A stretch of 64,000 nucleotides of DNA from Astropecten irregularis (Eukaryota > Echinodermata > Asteroidea > Paxillosida > Astropectinidae): NCBI GenBank assembly GCA_963971285.1, contig OZ020254.1, positions 14,848,932 through 14,912,931 of the forward strand, in the 5' to 3' direction. The notes under the pieces are model-generated. The model was not told where the DNA came from. It saw only the letters and a list, made by a program, of their open reading frames with translations, and did no database searches. Shown piece by piece: positions 1 to 10,037 of this stretch (its first letter is position 1; every line of letters starts with the position of its first letter). The position numbers were made by a program, and so were the translations under genes.

Positions 1-531
1 GTACTGTTGTGTCTTGTAGCTCATCAATCAGCCCAAGTTTGGGGTCGTCCATAAAGTACGTACGCATGAAATGCCGACTTTTTTTATTAGCTAACTATTA
101 GCTAAAAAATCAATGCGCCGGGCTGATTATCATATTTTGTGTACCCTCAAATGTTTTTTAATATGCAATTTTGGGGGTCAGGCAATTAATATATTGTGTA
201 ATTATGACGGGTTATCACAACCTGGGGGTTCAGTGCTTCAGCTTCAGCTTCAGCTTGTTGTGGAGACTTGAGAAATTTTGGCTTAAAATGTGGCCCTACA
301 TTGTTTTGAACATGGAGGGTTGCTTCATGAAAACCGGCTGCAATTAAGTTGGTTTGGGAAAAATTGAAATTTTTTGGGGGGAGAGGGGTTCTTGGGCCAA
401 TTAGCAAAAAATCTGATCAGTTAACAAATAAAAAATTGAAAAGAATCAGGTAGATGAGGGTCTAAACTACGTTTTGCATTATTGCACCAAACACTGAGAG
501 ACTTCTGGAAGAGATATTTTGACCTGTGAAG
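1..531. other. No gene recognised
   Basis: AT-rich DNA with a short CAGCTT hexamer repeat near 233-256. I see no coding similarity, RNA gene or terminal repeat. Confidence 0.5.
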
Positions 532-659
532 TTTATTTATTTATTTTTTTTTTTTTATTTTTTTTATCTCATCCAACAGCAGGTAACCGCCAATTACAGG
601 GAGAGGTAAACAAGCAAAATTATAAACAAAACAACAAATTAAAATATTACATTAAAAAA

Positions 660-840
660 GTAATACAAATGAAGCACAGATACGAAAAAATAAATAAATA
701 AATAAATGTAGTTAAATAAATAAATAAATAACAAACAGATAAATAAATAAATACATGTGTAATAGAAAAAAAATAAATGAATGAATGCAATAATAAATAA
801 TTAAATAAACAAAAACAAACAATAAATAAATATATAAATA
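660..840. repeat. (AAATA)n-like simple repeat
   Basis: Imperfect AAATA/TAAAT repeats, interrupted by short unique stretches, inside the 3' untranslated part of LINE A. Confidence 0.8.
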
Positions 841-1601
841 CTTATATCTGTATACAATCTATATAAATTAGAAATACTGCACAAGATAATAAATAAAAGA
901 CTTTAATTATTGCCACTAGAGATTGCTCGAAGCACCTGGCGACGAAATGAACTGACAGAAGGTGCACCGAACACATCACACATCCCATGTAGCCTGTTGT
1001 AAGTGGATGAAATCCTGGAAATAAAGCCACGCTTCGTCACTTCAACTCGGCTACGTGGGATGTGGAATATGTGTTCGTTGGCATGTCTTGTCCGCCGCAC
1101 AGGAGCATATAAACAGTAAGGGTTTGCATCTGTGTTGGAGAAATGATTATGAAAATGCTTATATAAGAAAATACAATCATTAACACGTCTTCTATTTTCA
1201 AGAGTGAGGAGTCCATAAAGTGCACATAAATCAAGATAATCAAGGTTATTGAAATTGACATTTATAGCCATTTAGCATTCTATGAATGAATAAAAGGAAG
1301 CGTTTCTGCACTCTTTCTATCCTACTTGCTTGATACATTGAAATAGAAAAAATCACTGTACAATACTCTAAATGGGGCCTAATAATCGAACAATAAATAG
1401 TACGTAAAGCAGACTTGTTCTTGAATGAACGGAAATTCCTCCATACTAAACCACACATACGATTAGCTGTCTTAATGATTGAGTTGACATGGAGTACAAA
1501 GGTGAGTTTACTGTCAATACAAAATACCAAGATCTTTTTGCACTGCAACACGTTTAAGAACATCATTACCTAATGTGTACTCAAAGATGATGGGTTTCTT
1601 C

Positions 1602-2015
1602 TTAACCCCTTCAGCCCGGGATTATTTTCAGCCCTGCTTGTTCCGACCTCATTATCAGCCACCGGTCACAATAGAGGTCAGCTGGCCCGGCTTTGTGTGC
1701 AGGGCTTGGCGTAAACAGTGCAGACACGCATTGGTTGAATAGCGCCGCACAAAAGATCACATTCAAGGCGCACTCTAATGTTCGGGACTAAGAGATTGCC
1801 GTTCTCTTGAAAATGCAGATCTTTTCAAATGCAAATTATGGGGGTGAATGTACCACAATGAGCGTATCTTTGTGGACAATAAAGGTTCCCAGAACCTCTT
1901 GTTCCAGACAGTAACCCCATTCAATGCATTTCAATGGAAATAACAAAGCAATCATGAATATTCTCAGGCCATGACGTGGGGCTGCTATGGATGCTCCCCA
2001 GGCTGAAGGGGTTAA
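1602..2015. mobile_element. piggyBac-like MITE with TTAA target duplication, inside LINE A
   Basis: The ends are perfect inverted repeats (CCCCTTCAGCC at 1606-1616 and its complement at 2001-2011). Each end is flanked by TTAA (1602-1605 and 2012-2015). TTAA target duplications and termini starting with C runs are hallmarks of the piggyBac superfamily. The 406-bp interior has no transposase. Deleting the element and one TTAA joins the two LINE A halves in one open frame, which shows that it inserted after the LINE. Confidence 0.8.
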
Positions 2016-2233
2016 GTGAGATAGACAAGACACTGCATTTATTACTATTGAGAGAGCTAGAGACGCCAAGTTGAAGACCAGGACACAAGTCTGCCTAGGT
2101 CATCCTGTAACAAGGAAGCATCAGCTTGAGAATTAACCTTCCTAAAAATGTTTAGATCATCAGCAAACAACAAACAATTATTACTCAGGCATTCAGGAAT
2201 ATCGTTGAATATCGAAGTTGAGGTATTTTATAC

Positions 2234-2804
2234 AGAAGTGCATTTAGGACATGCGTAAAAAAAATTAGGGGTCTTCTATTCCGCCCGGGTGAATTACTAA
2301 TCCGCCCGGGCGAATTACTATTCCGCCCGGGCAGATTAACAGCGGAATGGGGATATGTCTCGTGGTATGTGTTATTTGGTAGTCTTGGTACCAAGACCTT
2401 CGTTGTTGCTTTCCCGTGGCCCATTGGGGGGGGGGGGGGGGGGGGGGGGCTAGGGGGATTGCCACCCCCCCAGGTTTTCACTTTTTATATATATAAAAAA
2501 TAATTTTGTGCACAAACGTATAATGAAAGTACGACCCAGCTACACGATCAACCCCCCCAGGTCTGAGGACGTGTCTACACTACTGCATAGGGCGCCCCCG
2601 CGCGGCGAATATGGGGAGAATTCTGTCTCAGGTTCCTGTGCCCTTTACTGAAATGGACAGGGCTAGGAGTGCCTGCAGTAATCCGCCCGGGCGGAATAGT
2701 ATAAATTCGCCCGGGCGGAATAGTCATTCACGGAATACTAATCCGCCCGGGCGGAAAAGCAGGCCCCTAATTTTTTTTTACTCAATGTCCTAAATACACT
2801 TCCT
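2234..2804. mobile_element. MITE with CCGCCCGGG subterminal repeats
   Basis: Inverted ends at about 2235-2271 and 2764-2803 share GAAGTG-ATTTAGGACAT and an A-run followed by TTAGGGG. Inside each end lie three to four copies of the palindrome-like CCGCCCGGGC(G) spaced by about 20 bp, followed by the central region with a run of about 23 G (near 2427-2449). No coding capacity is seen. Superfamily unknown. Confidence 0.65.
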
Positions 2805-2844
2805 TAATTTTACACTATAAAGTCAATGGGACACTATTTAATGT

Positions 2845-3329
2845 GGTGCACCCATAGAGCTATATTAAAATTACTAGAGTGCTAGCTCTGCGTTCTCTGT
2901 GCCTAGACGTTTTGAAGCCATCCTGGGCGCAGTCATTTTGAATTCGTGTGCATGTCTGTGGAACAAGAACACTTTGACTGGAATGACTTTCGAAGAGTGT
3001 ACTCTATATGCAATGCGCAGGTCTGTGCGAACTGTACCGGTAGCGCGTCTTCATGACGCATGCAATAATTGCGTGACTGAAGTGCAGAGCGTGTGCGCAC
3101 ACGGCCCTTAATGAAACGTGCATTTACCAGAGGTGCATCGGATTTTGGGCGTATTTGGCTTCGATAACGCACCTGTATAGAACACAACGCAGATATGCAA
3201 ATGAACGTACAAAATTGTGGGCTTTCCATAGGTTTGTGCACAAACATGGATGCGCCCAGCAGGCATCACTTTCTACACGGAGCTAGCACTCTAGTAATTT
3301 TAATATACATGTAGCTCTATGGGTGCACC
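2845..3329. mobile_element. MITE with about 42-bp inverted ends
   Basis: The left end (GGTGCACCCATAGAGCTA, then TTAAAATTACTAGAGTGCTAGCT to about 2887) is matched in reverse complement at 3281-3329, with a 6-bp indel. The interior is about 390 bp with no recognisable coding region. Superfamily unknown. Confidence 0.75.
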
Positions 3330-3523
3330 CTATAGTCAACAAAATGGTGGCTCCCAGGCAGCCATTTTGGTGGGGGATTTAAACATGTCTGCTCTGTTTA
3401 CAAACACCATAGGCATGAACCATGAATGGATGGTAGTACAGTCCGTGGTGACATTCTTCATGAGACTCATTGTCTTTTTATTGGAAGCATCATTTTGTAG
3501 GCTCTACATAGTAAGTACATGTA
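3330..3523. other. Spacer with a small hairpin
   Basis: Between two inverted-repeat elements. It holds a short hairpin, AAAATGGTGGCTCCC / AGGCAGCCATTTT, around 3340-3368. Nothing else is recognised. Confidence 0.4.
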
Positions 3524-4050
3524 TTATATACTAGGTTTTCCCGGCCAATTTCAGCAAAGAAGCATTCATTTTAACAAGGGGTTCAATCAAATTTGTTTTA
3601 AATTGAATGCTCGTCCACATGGGCATTCAAAATTAAAAGAAAGTCGTTCAATTTCGTTATTGAAGCATTCTTTCCATGAATCCGGTCTTTCAAATTCAGA
3701 ACGTCCTATCGTGCATTCAAATTCGTCAATGGCCTTAAACGGCGATCTGACAAGCATTCAACTTCGTGAATAAGCATTCACCTTCCAAACATTTACATTC
3801 AAATTAAAATCTATACATGGCAAGATGCCTTGCACGTCAGGAAATCGAGAGCTAAGCAAACAAAAAAATACTGGAGAGAAAGTAAACACGTACGGTACAA
3901 AATGAAATATGTATAAAGTGCTACAAACATAATTAGACATTTAAGCTTTTCGTTGTAAAATACACAATTAGGGCCTACCCCTTATGTTTTGCCCATTTAA
4001 AAAAGTTTTAACACGACTTTGTGAAAACACAAAACTCCGCCTAAACTTTT

Positions 4051-4424
4051 GAATCCCGCTCCAGTCAATTTTTCTTTGTTCACTTTTCAATGACTTAAAA
4101 TAACACAGTCAGTTTCCCTTGTGGTTATTTCACGAATATAATAATTAAAAAGTCGTATCCTCTTTGATTGATCCCCCATGTACCGTTCCCAGGTTGCAGC
4201 ATTGTTGCATGTATCATTGAAACGATCCCTGGGGTGTGGCGGTGTGTGCGTGGTTTCATGGCTTCTGACTGCCAAACGAACAAGGATAGTTGACTATTGG
4301 GGTCACCACCAACATAGGGCTGGATGGCTCAGTTGGTAGAGCGCCTGTACGGTATTCAGGAGGCCGCCGGTTCGAATCCCGCTCCAGTCAATTTTTCTTT
4401 GTTCACTTTTCAGTGACTTAAACT
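4051..4424 (+). mobile_element. tRNA-derived SINE, long form with an extra tail piece in front
   Basis: A unit starting near 4095 runs through a 5' region shared with copies at 44 kb, then a tRNA-like segment (4318-4389) and an AT-rich tail CAATTTTTCTTTGTTCAC to about 4424. Immediately upstream (4051-4094) lies a second copy of the same tail, beginning inside the tRNA B-box side. The copy therefore looks like the junction of two units in tandem. The boundaries of the SINE proper are defined better by the copy at 19871-20010. Confidence 0.75.
4318..4389 (+). other. tRNA-like RNA polymerase III promoter head of the SINE
   Basis: The 72 nt can fold as a cloverleaf with acceptor stem GGCTGGA/TCCAGTC (one G-T pair). 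A perfect A box (TGGCTCAGTTGG) and B box (GGTTCGAATCC) are present. The anticodon loop lacks the invariant T33 and the top anticodon-stem pair is mismatched, and the sequence continues into a SINE body. I therefore read it as an internal pol III promoter and not a working tRNA gene. Confidence 0.75.
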
Positions 4425-5162
4425 TAATTAAAATTACTGTCTATGAGTGAGGTATGGGCATTAAGTACAATGATGAGGTTGACTGAAAGAATGTACATTA
4501 TGCATCATGAAGGCCAACTTTGTTTCACCAGAAATAAATAACAGATTACTTGATTTATCCACCTTACATCCAGAGGCGGTTCTACGGGAGAGAGCTAGGG
4601 GGAGCTTGACATAACAGAAGCGAGTGTTAGAATAAGTCTAGCCTCCTAAAATAAGTGGCTCCTCTTATAAGTGGCTCCCCTTATAAGGCCCCCCCCCCCC
4701 CCCCCCCGCCCCCCAAAAAATAAAATTTATATATATATAATTTGCTCTTGTAGCCCCAAAAATATTGGCTCTAGAACTGCGCCTGGTGATATCTAAATCG
4801 AAAATTTAAAGTGCTAAATAGAGTGTCTGAAAACGAAAAAGAAAAGCACGCGCAGACAAAATAGCCTGCTCGCATCCCTGGCTTTTAATTTGAATGCTCC
4901 AATCGTCAAAAGACAGAAAAGATCCTATTTTTGAATGGTGGAAGTGTGGTCTTGAATGCCTATAAATGAAATAGAACGCACCAACGCGAACCTGAATGAT
5001 AAGAAACAAATTCTGAATGCACGAACACGAAATATAATGTAATCATGAGGAAAAAGAAAGCTGAGTTTGCACAGAGTTGAAAAATCTGTCCGAATCTGAA
5101 TGCGTTTTCACGAAAATGAACGTTCTTTTGCTGAATTTGGCCGGGAAAACCTATAATATAAG

Positions 5163-5709
5163 TTTTAACAGTTAAAATGCATGATTTAATAGCATAATGC
5201 ATATTGTAAAGAGTCATTTCTTGTGTTTGGCATATTTCTGCATCATAGGCATTATAATGCCCTAATTTTTAATTTTTTTTTTGAAAGAGGACGATCATAC
5301 AGTGCGAATCATTGTTTTCTTTTTACTTTCGGCAACAACACATTTTGAAACATGGACATGACAAAGCTAAATACAGAATGGAAGACCAAAATAACAGCAG
5401 CCATCGCCAAGAAAAAGTGAGCTGAAGCCCTCCACAGGATGTCAACTGTGGAGGGGCTTTGTCAGGAAGACAAGGGGGCAATTAGGGGGGGGGGGGCGGT
5501 GGATATGGCATCATAAACGTTCATTTTCCTGGCAACAATTCATGCACATGGATGCGTGTGCATAGGTTGGCTTACATTATTCATACTGGGAATGTTATTC
5601 CTGACCAGTATGATGTGAGCCACTTATGACACAATTCTTTGTGCGTGAATTTCCACCACCTCTCCCTTGAGCCCCGCCAAATTAATGATGCCAGGAAAAG
5701 ATGCCACCG
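5163..5709. other. No gene recognised
   Basis: Unassigned DNA. A short perfect stem (GCCCTCCACAG / CTGTGGAGGGGC) lies at about 5427-5457, and a G-run near 5487. No family is recognised. Confidence 0.4.
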
Positions 5710-6110
5710 TAAGGGCGCCCCTTTTTATAACTTTGGTTTTCGTGTTCACCTTGAGGGAGGGTCGGTCGGTCGGTCGAAAAAAAAGAAAAGTTTGGTGAAA
5801 AAAAAACCTGGCCGAATACACAAAAACCTTAAGAAAATGATGTTCATTGTATTCACTGTAATCACGTTTGAATATTTTTGTATTATTTCAGTGATAAAAA
5901 GTAAAAAAATTGGAGGTCTATTGAATTCCCAGAATTTTTGGAGACAAATTTTGTCTCCAGAAATTCTGGGAATTCTATTTAATTTTGTCCCTTTTTTTTA
6001 TATTATGCCATTCTGACAGGGTCGGCGGCAACAATTTTTTTTTTTCTGTCGGAGCCCAAAATATGGGTCGGTCGGAAATGAGAACCACAGAATTAAAAAT
6101 GGGGCCCTAA
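5710..6110. mobile_element. MITE with TTAGGGC ends and GGTCGG subterminal repeats
   Basis: The left end TAAGGGCGCCCCTTTTTATA and the right end (reverse complement of 6075-6110, TTAGGGCCCCATTTTTAAT) are inverted relatives, each followed by a TGGTT(T/C)TC block and a (GGTCG)n block. A nearly perfect palindrome at 5923-5975 is nested inside. Non-coding. Confidence 0.55.
5923..5975. repeat. 53-bp palindrome
   Basis: Arms GAATTCCCAGAATTTTTGGA... and their complement meet at about 5949 with almost no loop. One or two mismatches. It could extrude as a hairpin. It sits inside the MITE at 5710-6110. Confidence 0.85.
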
Positions 6111-6247
6111 GCATCAGTGCATTGGCCATGGCAGTGATTACAGAAACTGCCTTTTTTGAAAATAGTGAGTTCTCCATTTTGTGTAATTGACAAAGTCTAA
6201 CCCTAGTGTGCAATCTCTAACCGTAGACTGTTCAAACCCTAGCCCTA

Positions 6248-8300
6248 TTAGTTAGCGTCGTTTTTGGGGGAAGAGGTTGATTTTGAGAATAATCCGCAGT
6301 AATTGTGTTCCTTACAGATTTGTTGACCCGCAATTATGTCCTCTGACTTTGGATTGAGTTGGCCAGATTGATACAAGTTGCTCTTGGCATAGTAAGAGTC
6401 ATATCGTTCTGCTCGACAGAGTGCCCGTCTCTGCTTATAGTGGTGTCCCTTTGCACAATTTTTATGGTCCTGTTGTTTCTTGTGCATTGTAACAAGTGCA
6501 CTGGCAGGAGGTGAACCCGCTGAAATGGGGCAGCCAGCAGCTTTACATTTTTGTACTATCGAGTTGGTGTGTTTTTTGTTCACAATGTTTATAGCACTAG
6601 GGTCTCTTGCTGGTCCATTTTTAGAGAATGTGAGTGTCCCTTTGGGGTTTGTCATTGCAAAGGCATGATTCATGGATTCTGATTTCTGCATGCTCGTCCT
6701 GTACTTTTTCTAATGCTCATCACCCATTCGCGTTTTCAAACATTTGTCAATATATCCTAATCATTAGGTTTTAAAATTAATCTGCGCCAGACATAGCGAG
6801 AGAGATAGGGGTAATTATAGTTCCCTTTGCAAACTTGGGAAAGTTTCTGCATTTCCAGTGGACAAATCAGGGATTGCAGAAACTGATCTTGCAGCCAGTC
6901 TTTTTGTTACAATGTCACTCCCGCATTTCTGTGATATCTGTTCTGCCTCTGTGACTGATGTCATCAGCAAAGCGTTCCTGAGCTTTGTTTCGATCACTCA
7001 CTGTGTTCCCAGGAAACATGTCCTCGCTGAACTTTGCTTTGCTTACTGCAGCACAGAGGGATCAGTTCAAATGAGATGGGTCTAGAAGACTCTTAATATC
7101 TTGTCCAGTTTTGTCTTCCATAACAGCATTCATGCCTTGTGCCAAACAGCCGTCAGCGTCCATTGTAACCCTGTTTAATACTAGTAAGGGTTCTTCGCAG
7201 TTCATAAGATTGGTGGCAGACTGCACTCCTGCCCTCTTGTCCCCCATGTTGAAATTTGTTCGGCGTGTAGCTGTTCACTCACTGCTGTGCTTAGAGCAAG
7301 TGCTTTGTTGACTAGTTGTAGATTGTGAGAGTTTACTACATTTGCAAAGTTTGCTCTCATGATTGAACATTACCACAAACTTGCTAGAAGTCACATTCTC
7401 GCAGACGGTATCTCTAGTCTGTGTTGCAGGAACAAAGGGAGTTTTTTTTCTGCAGTTGCGCAGGGGGTTGTTGTACTGCCTGTCTACCTCCATAGCAATT
7501 GGACTCTCTCTCTCTCGAAGCCTTGCAGCTCATGAATGTCTTTCACTAACTGTCTTTTTTCTGTTTGCCATTTTTTGCAGCCCACGTACTGGTGGATGGA
7601 ACAACTGTGCCCATTGCCTGTCAATAGCCATCTTGCACCTGAGGATGCAATGCTAGTGTTCTGGAGGCTAACTTGGAGTGACATGTTGGGCGTGGCTGTG
7701 CATCGTCCTCGCCTCTTACCCTCACAAGGTATTTCAATATGTAGAGTTTTGTCTGTTTTGTCCTGTAACCAAACCACACTTACTGCAGGCCATCATCTCT
7801 GAAATGGCTATACTTCTTCGCTCCTCTGCCTCTGCCAGAAGTTTGAGTTGACCGTCACAATTGGGATGTTTCACTTTATGCTCATGGACAGCCTCTGCAC
7901 CCAGTTCTACAGTAGAGTTTATGTCTACAAACCAATAGTGTCCTCTGTATTGATCTGCTCCACTCTTGGGTTGTGGCTTCCCACATGTTGGGTCTATGGG
8001 GTTCACAATCTTGAGTTGGATTTCGTCAATCGGAGTCCTCTCAGCAACCATTGGACGAAGCAGCATCACATTTCTGCGGTTGTCTTGTGCCATCTGCATT
8101 GGAGTGTGGCAGAAATCTCCTCGCTCATCCTTAGTGGTAGCTTATTGTAACTGCTGATGTGTCGGTCTGACATATGAAGTGATACATGTAGGTCTCTCAC
8201 ATCCTCTGTCTTTCACTGGAGTCTCCTTATTTGGCTTGAACCAAGTTTTTTTGCTTCTTGAAAATTTCACATCATGGAATGTGTGTACATTGAGTGTGCC
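6248..8300 (-). pseudogene. Decayed DNA transposase, probably of the Mutator-like type
   Basis: Overlapping minus-strand frames together read as one degraded protein of roughly 600-700 residues. In order they show: a GH-FVDINS segment, a CPNCDG-type zinc pair and a second pair in MMACSKCG (about 7750-7960); a VSLQNTSIASSGARWLLTG segment (about 7600-7700); then a VTMDADGCLAQGMNAVM segment containing acidic residues typical of a transposase core (about 7120-7190). A C-terminal part follows with HKNCAKGHHYKQRR (6248-6691). The order of zinc pairs followed by a DxDG segment resembles the Mutator-like transposase domain proteins common in invertebrate genomes. I recall this family from memory, so the family name is tentative. 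Many frameshifts and stops are present, so it is not functional. Terminal repeats were not found. Confidence 0.5.
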
Positions 8301-8477
8301 AATTATGATTGCTCTATATTACACATTCGGGATGTTGAACCTCGTGTCACATAGTCTTTCTCGCAGCCGCTTTTTATCAGATTTCACACCAGGGTTGTTT
8401 GATTTAAATCACTTGAATTAAAAAATTTAAATTGTCTGTATTTTCTGTTGTTATTGCTAGTTTACCGTAGTGATAAA
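8301..8477. other. Spacer
   Basis: AT-rich DNA between the transposase remnant and the next element. Nothing is recognised. Confidence 0.4.
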
Positions 8478-9733
8478 TACATTAAATCCTCGATAAGTCA
8501 ACCTCGTATAACCCGAAAGTCCGCTTAAGTCGATGTGATTCTTTATTCCCGCCGAAAGAATAGGCTTTTGTGTACTTAAATACTTTTGTATGTCGAATTA
8601 CCTGCGGTCAAAAGCCCGCTTGAGTCGAAGATTTCCTTCCGAACAATGAAAAAATCGCTGCCGAGTCTGTCTTAATCAGGCGCTAAAATTACCTGAAAAC
8701 TTTTCTATAAACACCGCGATGTCTATTTCAATGTTGCTACTTGGCTTTTCACGTTCCCATTGTGAATGAATGAGTCACCAATTGTGTGGAGATTGACTGC
8801 ATGGGATGCACACTATGCAATGCTGGCCCCATGTGGTACACAACAATGCTCTGACATGCAACACTTCCGCAGTCCATGTAGCCTAAATGCAACCGCACTG
8901 AACCCATACTTTCCCTGTTCAATGCACGGGTACATGGGTACATGTACATGTACCACATTCGTATTTGGCCAACTTAACGTCTGGAACAAAGACTGACTCG
9001 GGGTTAGCGCACGTAGCCTAAATGCATCCGCACTGAATGCACACATTACTGGGACACTGTCTACCCCATTCACACGTACCCAATTACGGCTGGAATAAAA
9101 ACTAAAGGGGGTACAGCAATTAATCATTGACACCAACCCTATGGAGCATTACACTCACGTGCTCGCTCGCTGTACAGTATCGATCGCATGTGTTTACATC
9201 GGTTTTTTTTTGCAGCTTGAATTGATACACATGTCTGTTTTGCTACGGGCTTGTAGATTATTTTCTATCTCATTTTAATTTAAGAAAGAAACAAGATGCA
9301 TTTTAATATGGTTTCCAAACAAAAATTCAATCTTAACTCTTTGAAAATAGAGCGATCTCATGCGGGTCATGGCGATGGGTTAGATTTTATCTCAAGAACG
9401 GTGTGCTGTGGATATGAAACACAATTTTATTTTACAAGAAAAAAGAAATAACGGCGCTAAATATTGGCAGAATACCAGTTCTCAGGTGAGAAATGTATAA
9501 AAAGTCACACAATTTATTACTCATCATACATTATACAAATATATAATTGAAAATGAAGTACGTGCCACATGTAAATTGGGCGACGTAACATGCCACTTCA
9601 ATTGTGAGTCGGTCCCCCTATTCTATGTGCACAATTTGACTTGACTATTCAAAACATGCGTAAGTCGAAGTCTGGATGAGTCAAAGTTTACACTCATTCC
9701 CTTGGGTTTCGAGTCATCAAGGTTTTACTCTAT
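8478..9733. mobile_element. Non-autonomous pogo/Tigger-like element
   Basis: The left end reads (A)TTAAATCCTCGATAAGTC followed by several TAAGTCGA words. The right end is the reverse complement pattern (GTAAAACCTTGATGACTCG near 9710-9733). Ends of the form TAAAACCTCGAT with repeated (A/C)TCGAA words are typical of pogo/Tigger elements of the Tc1/mariner group. The interior has two related segments (about 8873-8960 and 9006-9100, both starting GTAGCCTAAATGCA) and no transposase. Confidence 0.6.
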
Positions 9734-10037
9734 ATAGATGTATGGTTGAGATTAAAGAGAAGAAAGAGTACTCTGCCCCCCACCTCCTCCTCAAGGCCCC
9801 CCCCCCCCTTTCTGTGAGTAGCCTTCCCACAATAATAGTTCCCCCAGATTGATTAAATAAGTCATTTGCAAAGTTTTTAAATTCTTTTCATCCAAAATAA
9901 GACAGGAAATTAGTAACATTATGGGGGAGAATTGTGAACAAAACTTCTGACTAGTGCACACATTGTCTAGCCATGTTTTGGGGTCACTATGTGCAGATTA
10001 TAGGGAAATGCCCCCCCCCCCCAGATTTTGCCTTGCC
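9734..10037. other. No gene recognised
   Basis: Contains two C-runs (about 9797-9808 and 10011-10022). Nothing else is recognised. Confidence 0.4.

Larger units (their letters stand above)
532..2233 (-). mobile_element. LINE A: 5'-truncated, broken non-LTR retrotransposon
   Basis: A copy of a Jockey/CR1-type LINE read on the minus strand. The reverse transcriptase catalytic motif FADD is at 2156-2167, in a stretch (about 2037-2215) that ends with the DDL box and a following helix. The thumb and C-terminal part follow at 903-1566, where DSKLTF, the IIRPHLEYC motif and a conserved ANPYCLYAPVRRTR-like tail are visible. The C-terminal part lies in two overlapping frames (1246-1566 and 903-1271), so there is at least one frameshift there and another near 1540. 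The 3' UTR ends in an A-rich tail, seen as the T-rich run at 532-566. A MITE at 1602-2015 interrupts it, and its 5' side stops at the MITE starting near 2234. No endonuclease is present. The family assignment rests on motif order only. Confidence 0.75.
3524..5162. mobile_element. 1.6 kb inverted-repeat element with ATTCA-type subterminal repeats
   Basis: Both ends carry AGGTTTTCCCGGCCAA (3533-3548 and, in reverse complement, 5137-5152) followed by TTCAGCAAA and ATTCATTTT. The next 200-300 bp inside each end are a loose repeat of (G)CATTCAAATT / GAATG words in mirrored orientation. The centre holds an unrelated tRNA-SINE (4051-4424) and a poly-C tract (4687-4706), so part of the length is secondary insertion. 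No transposase is seen. Confidence 0.6.

Noticed and set aside
2185..2481. Pro-rich frames
   Set aside because: Caused by the poly-G/C run and CCGCCCGGG words of the MITE.
4318..4389. Functional tRNA gene
   Set aside because: Abnormal anticodon loop and stem, a SINE tail, and multiple degenerate copies.
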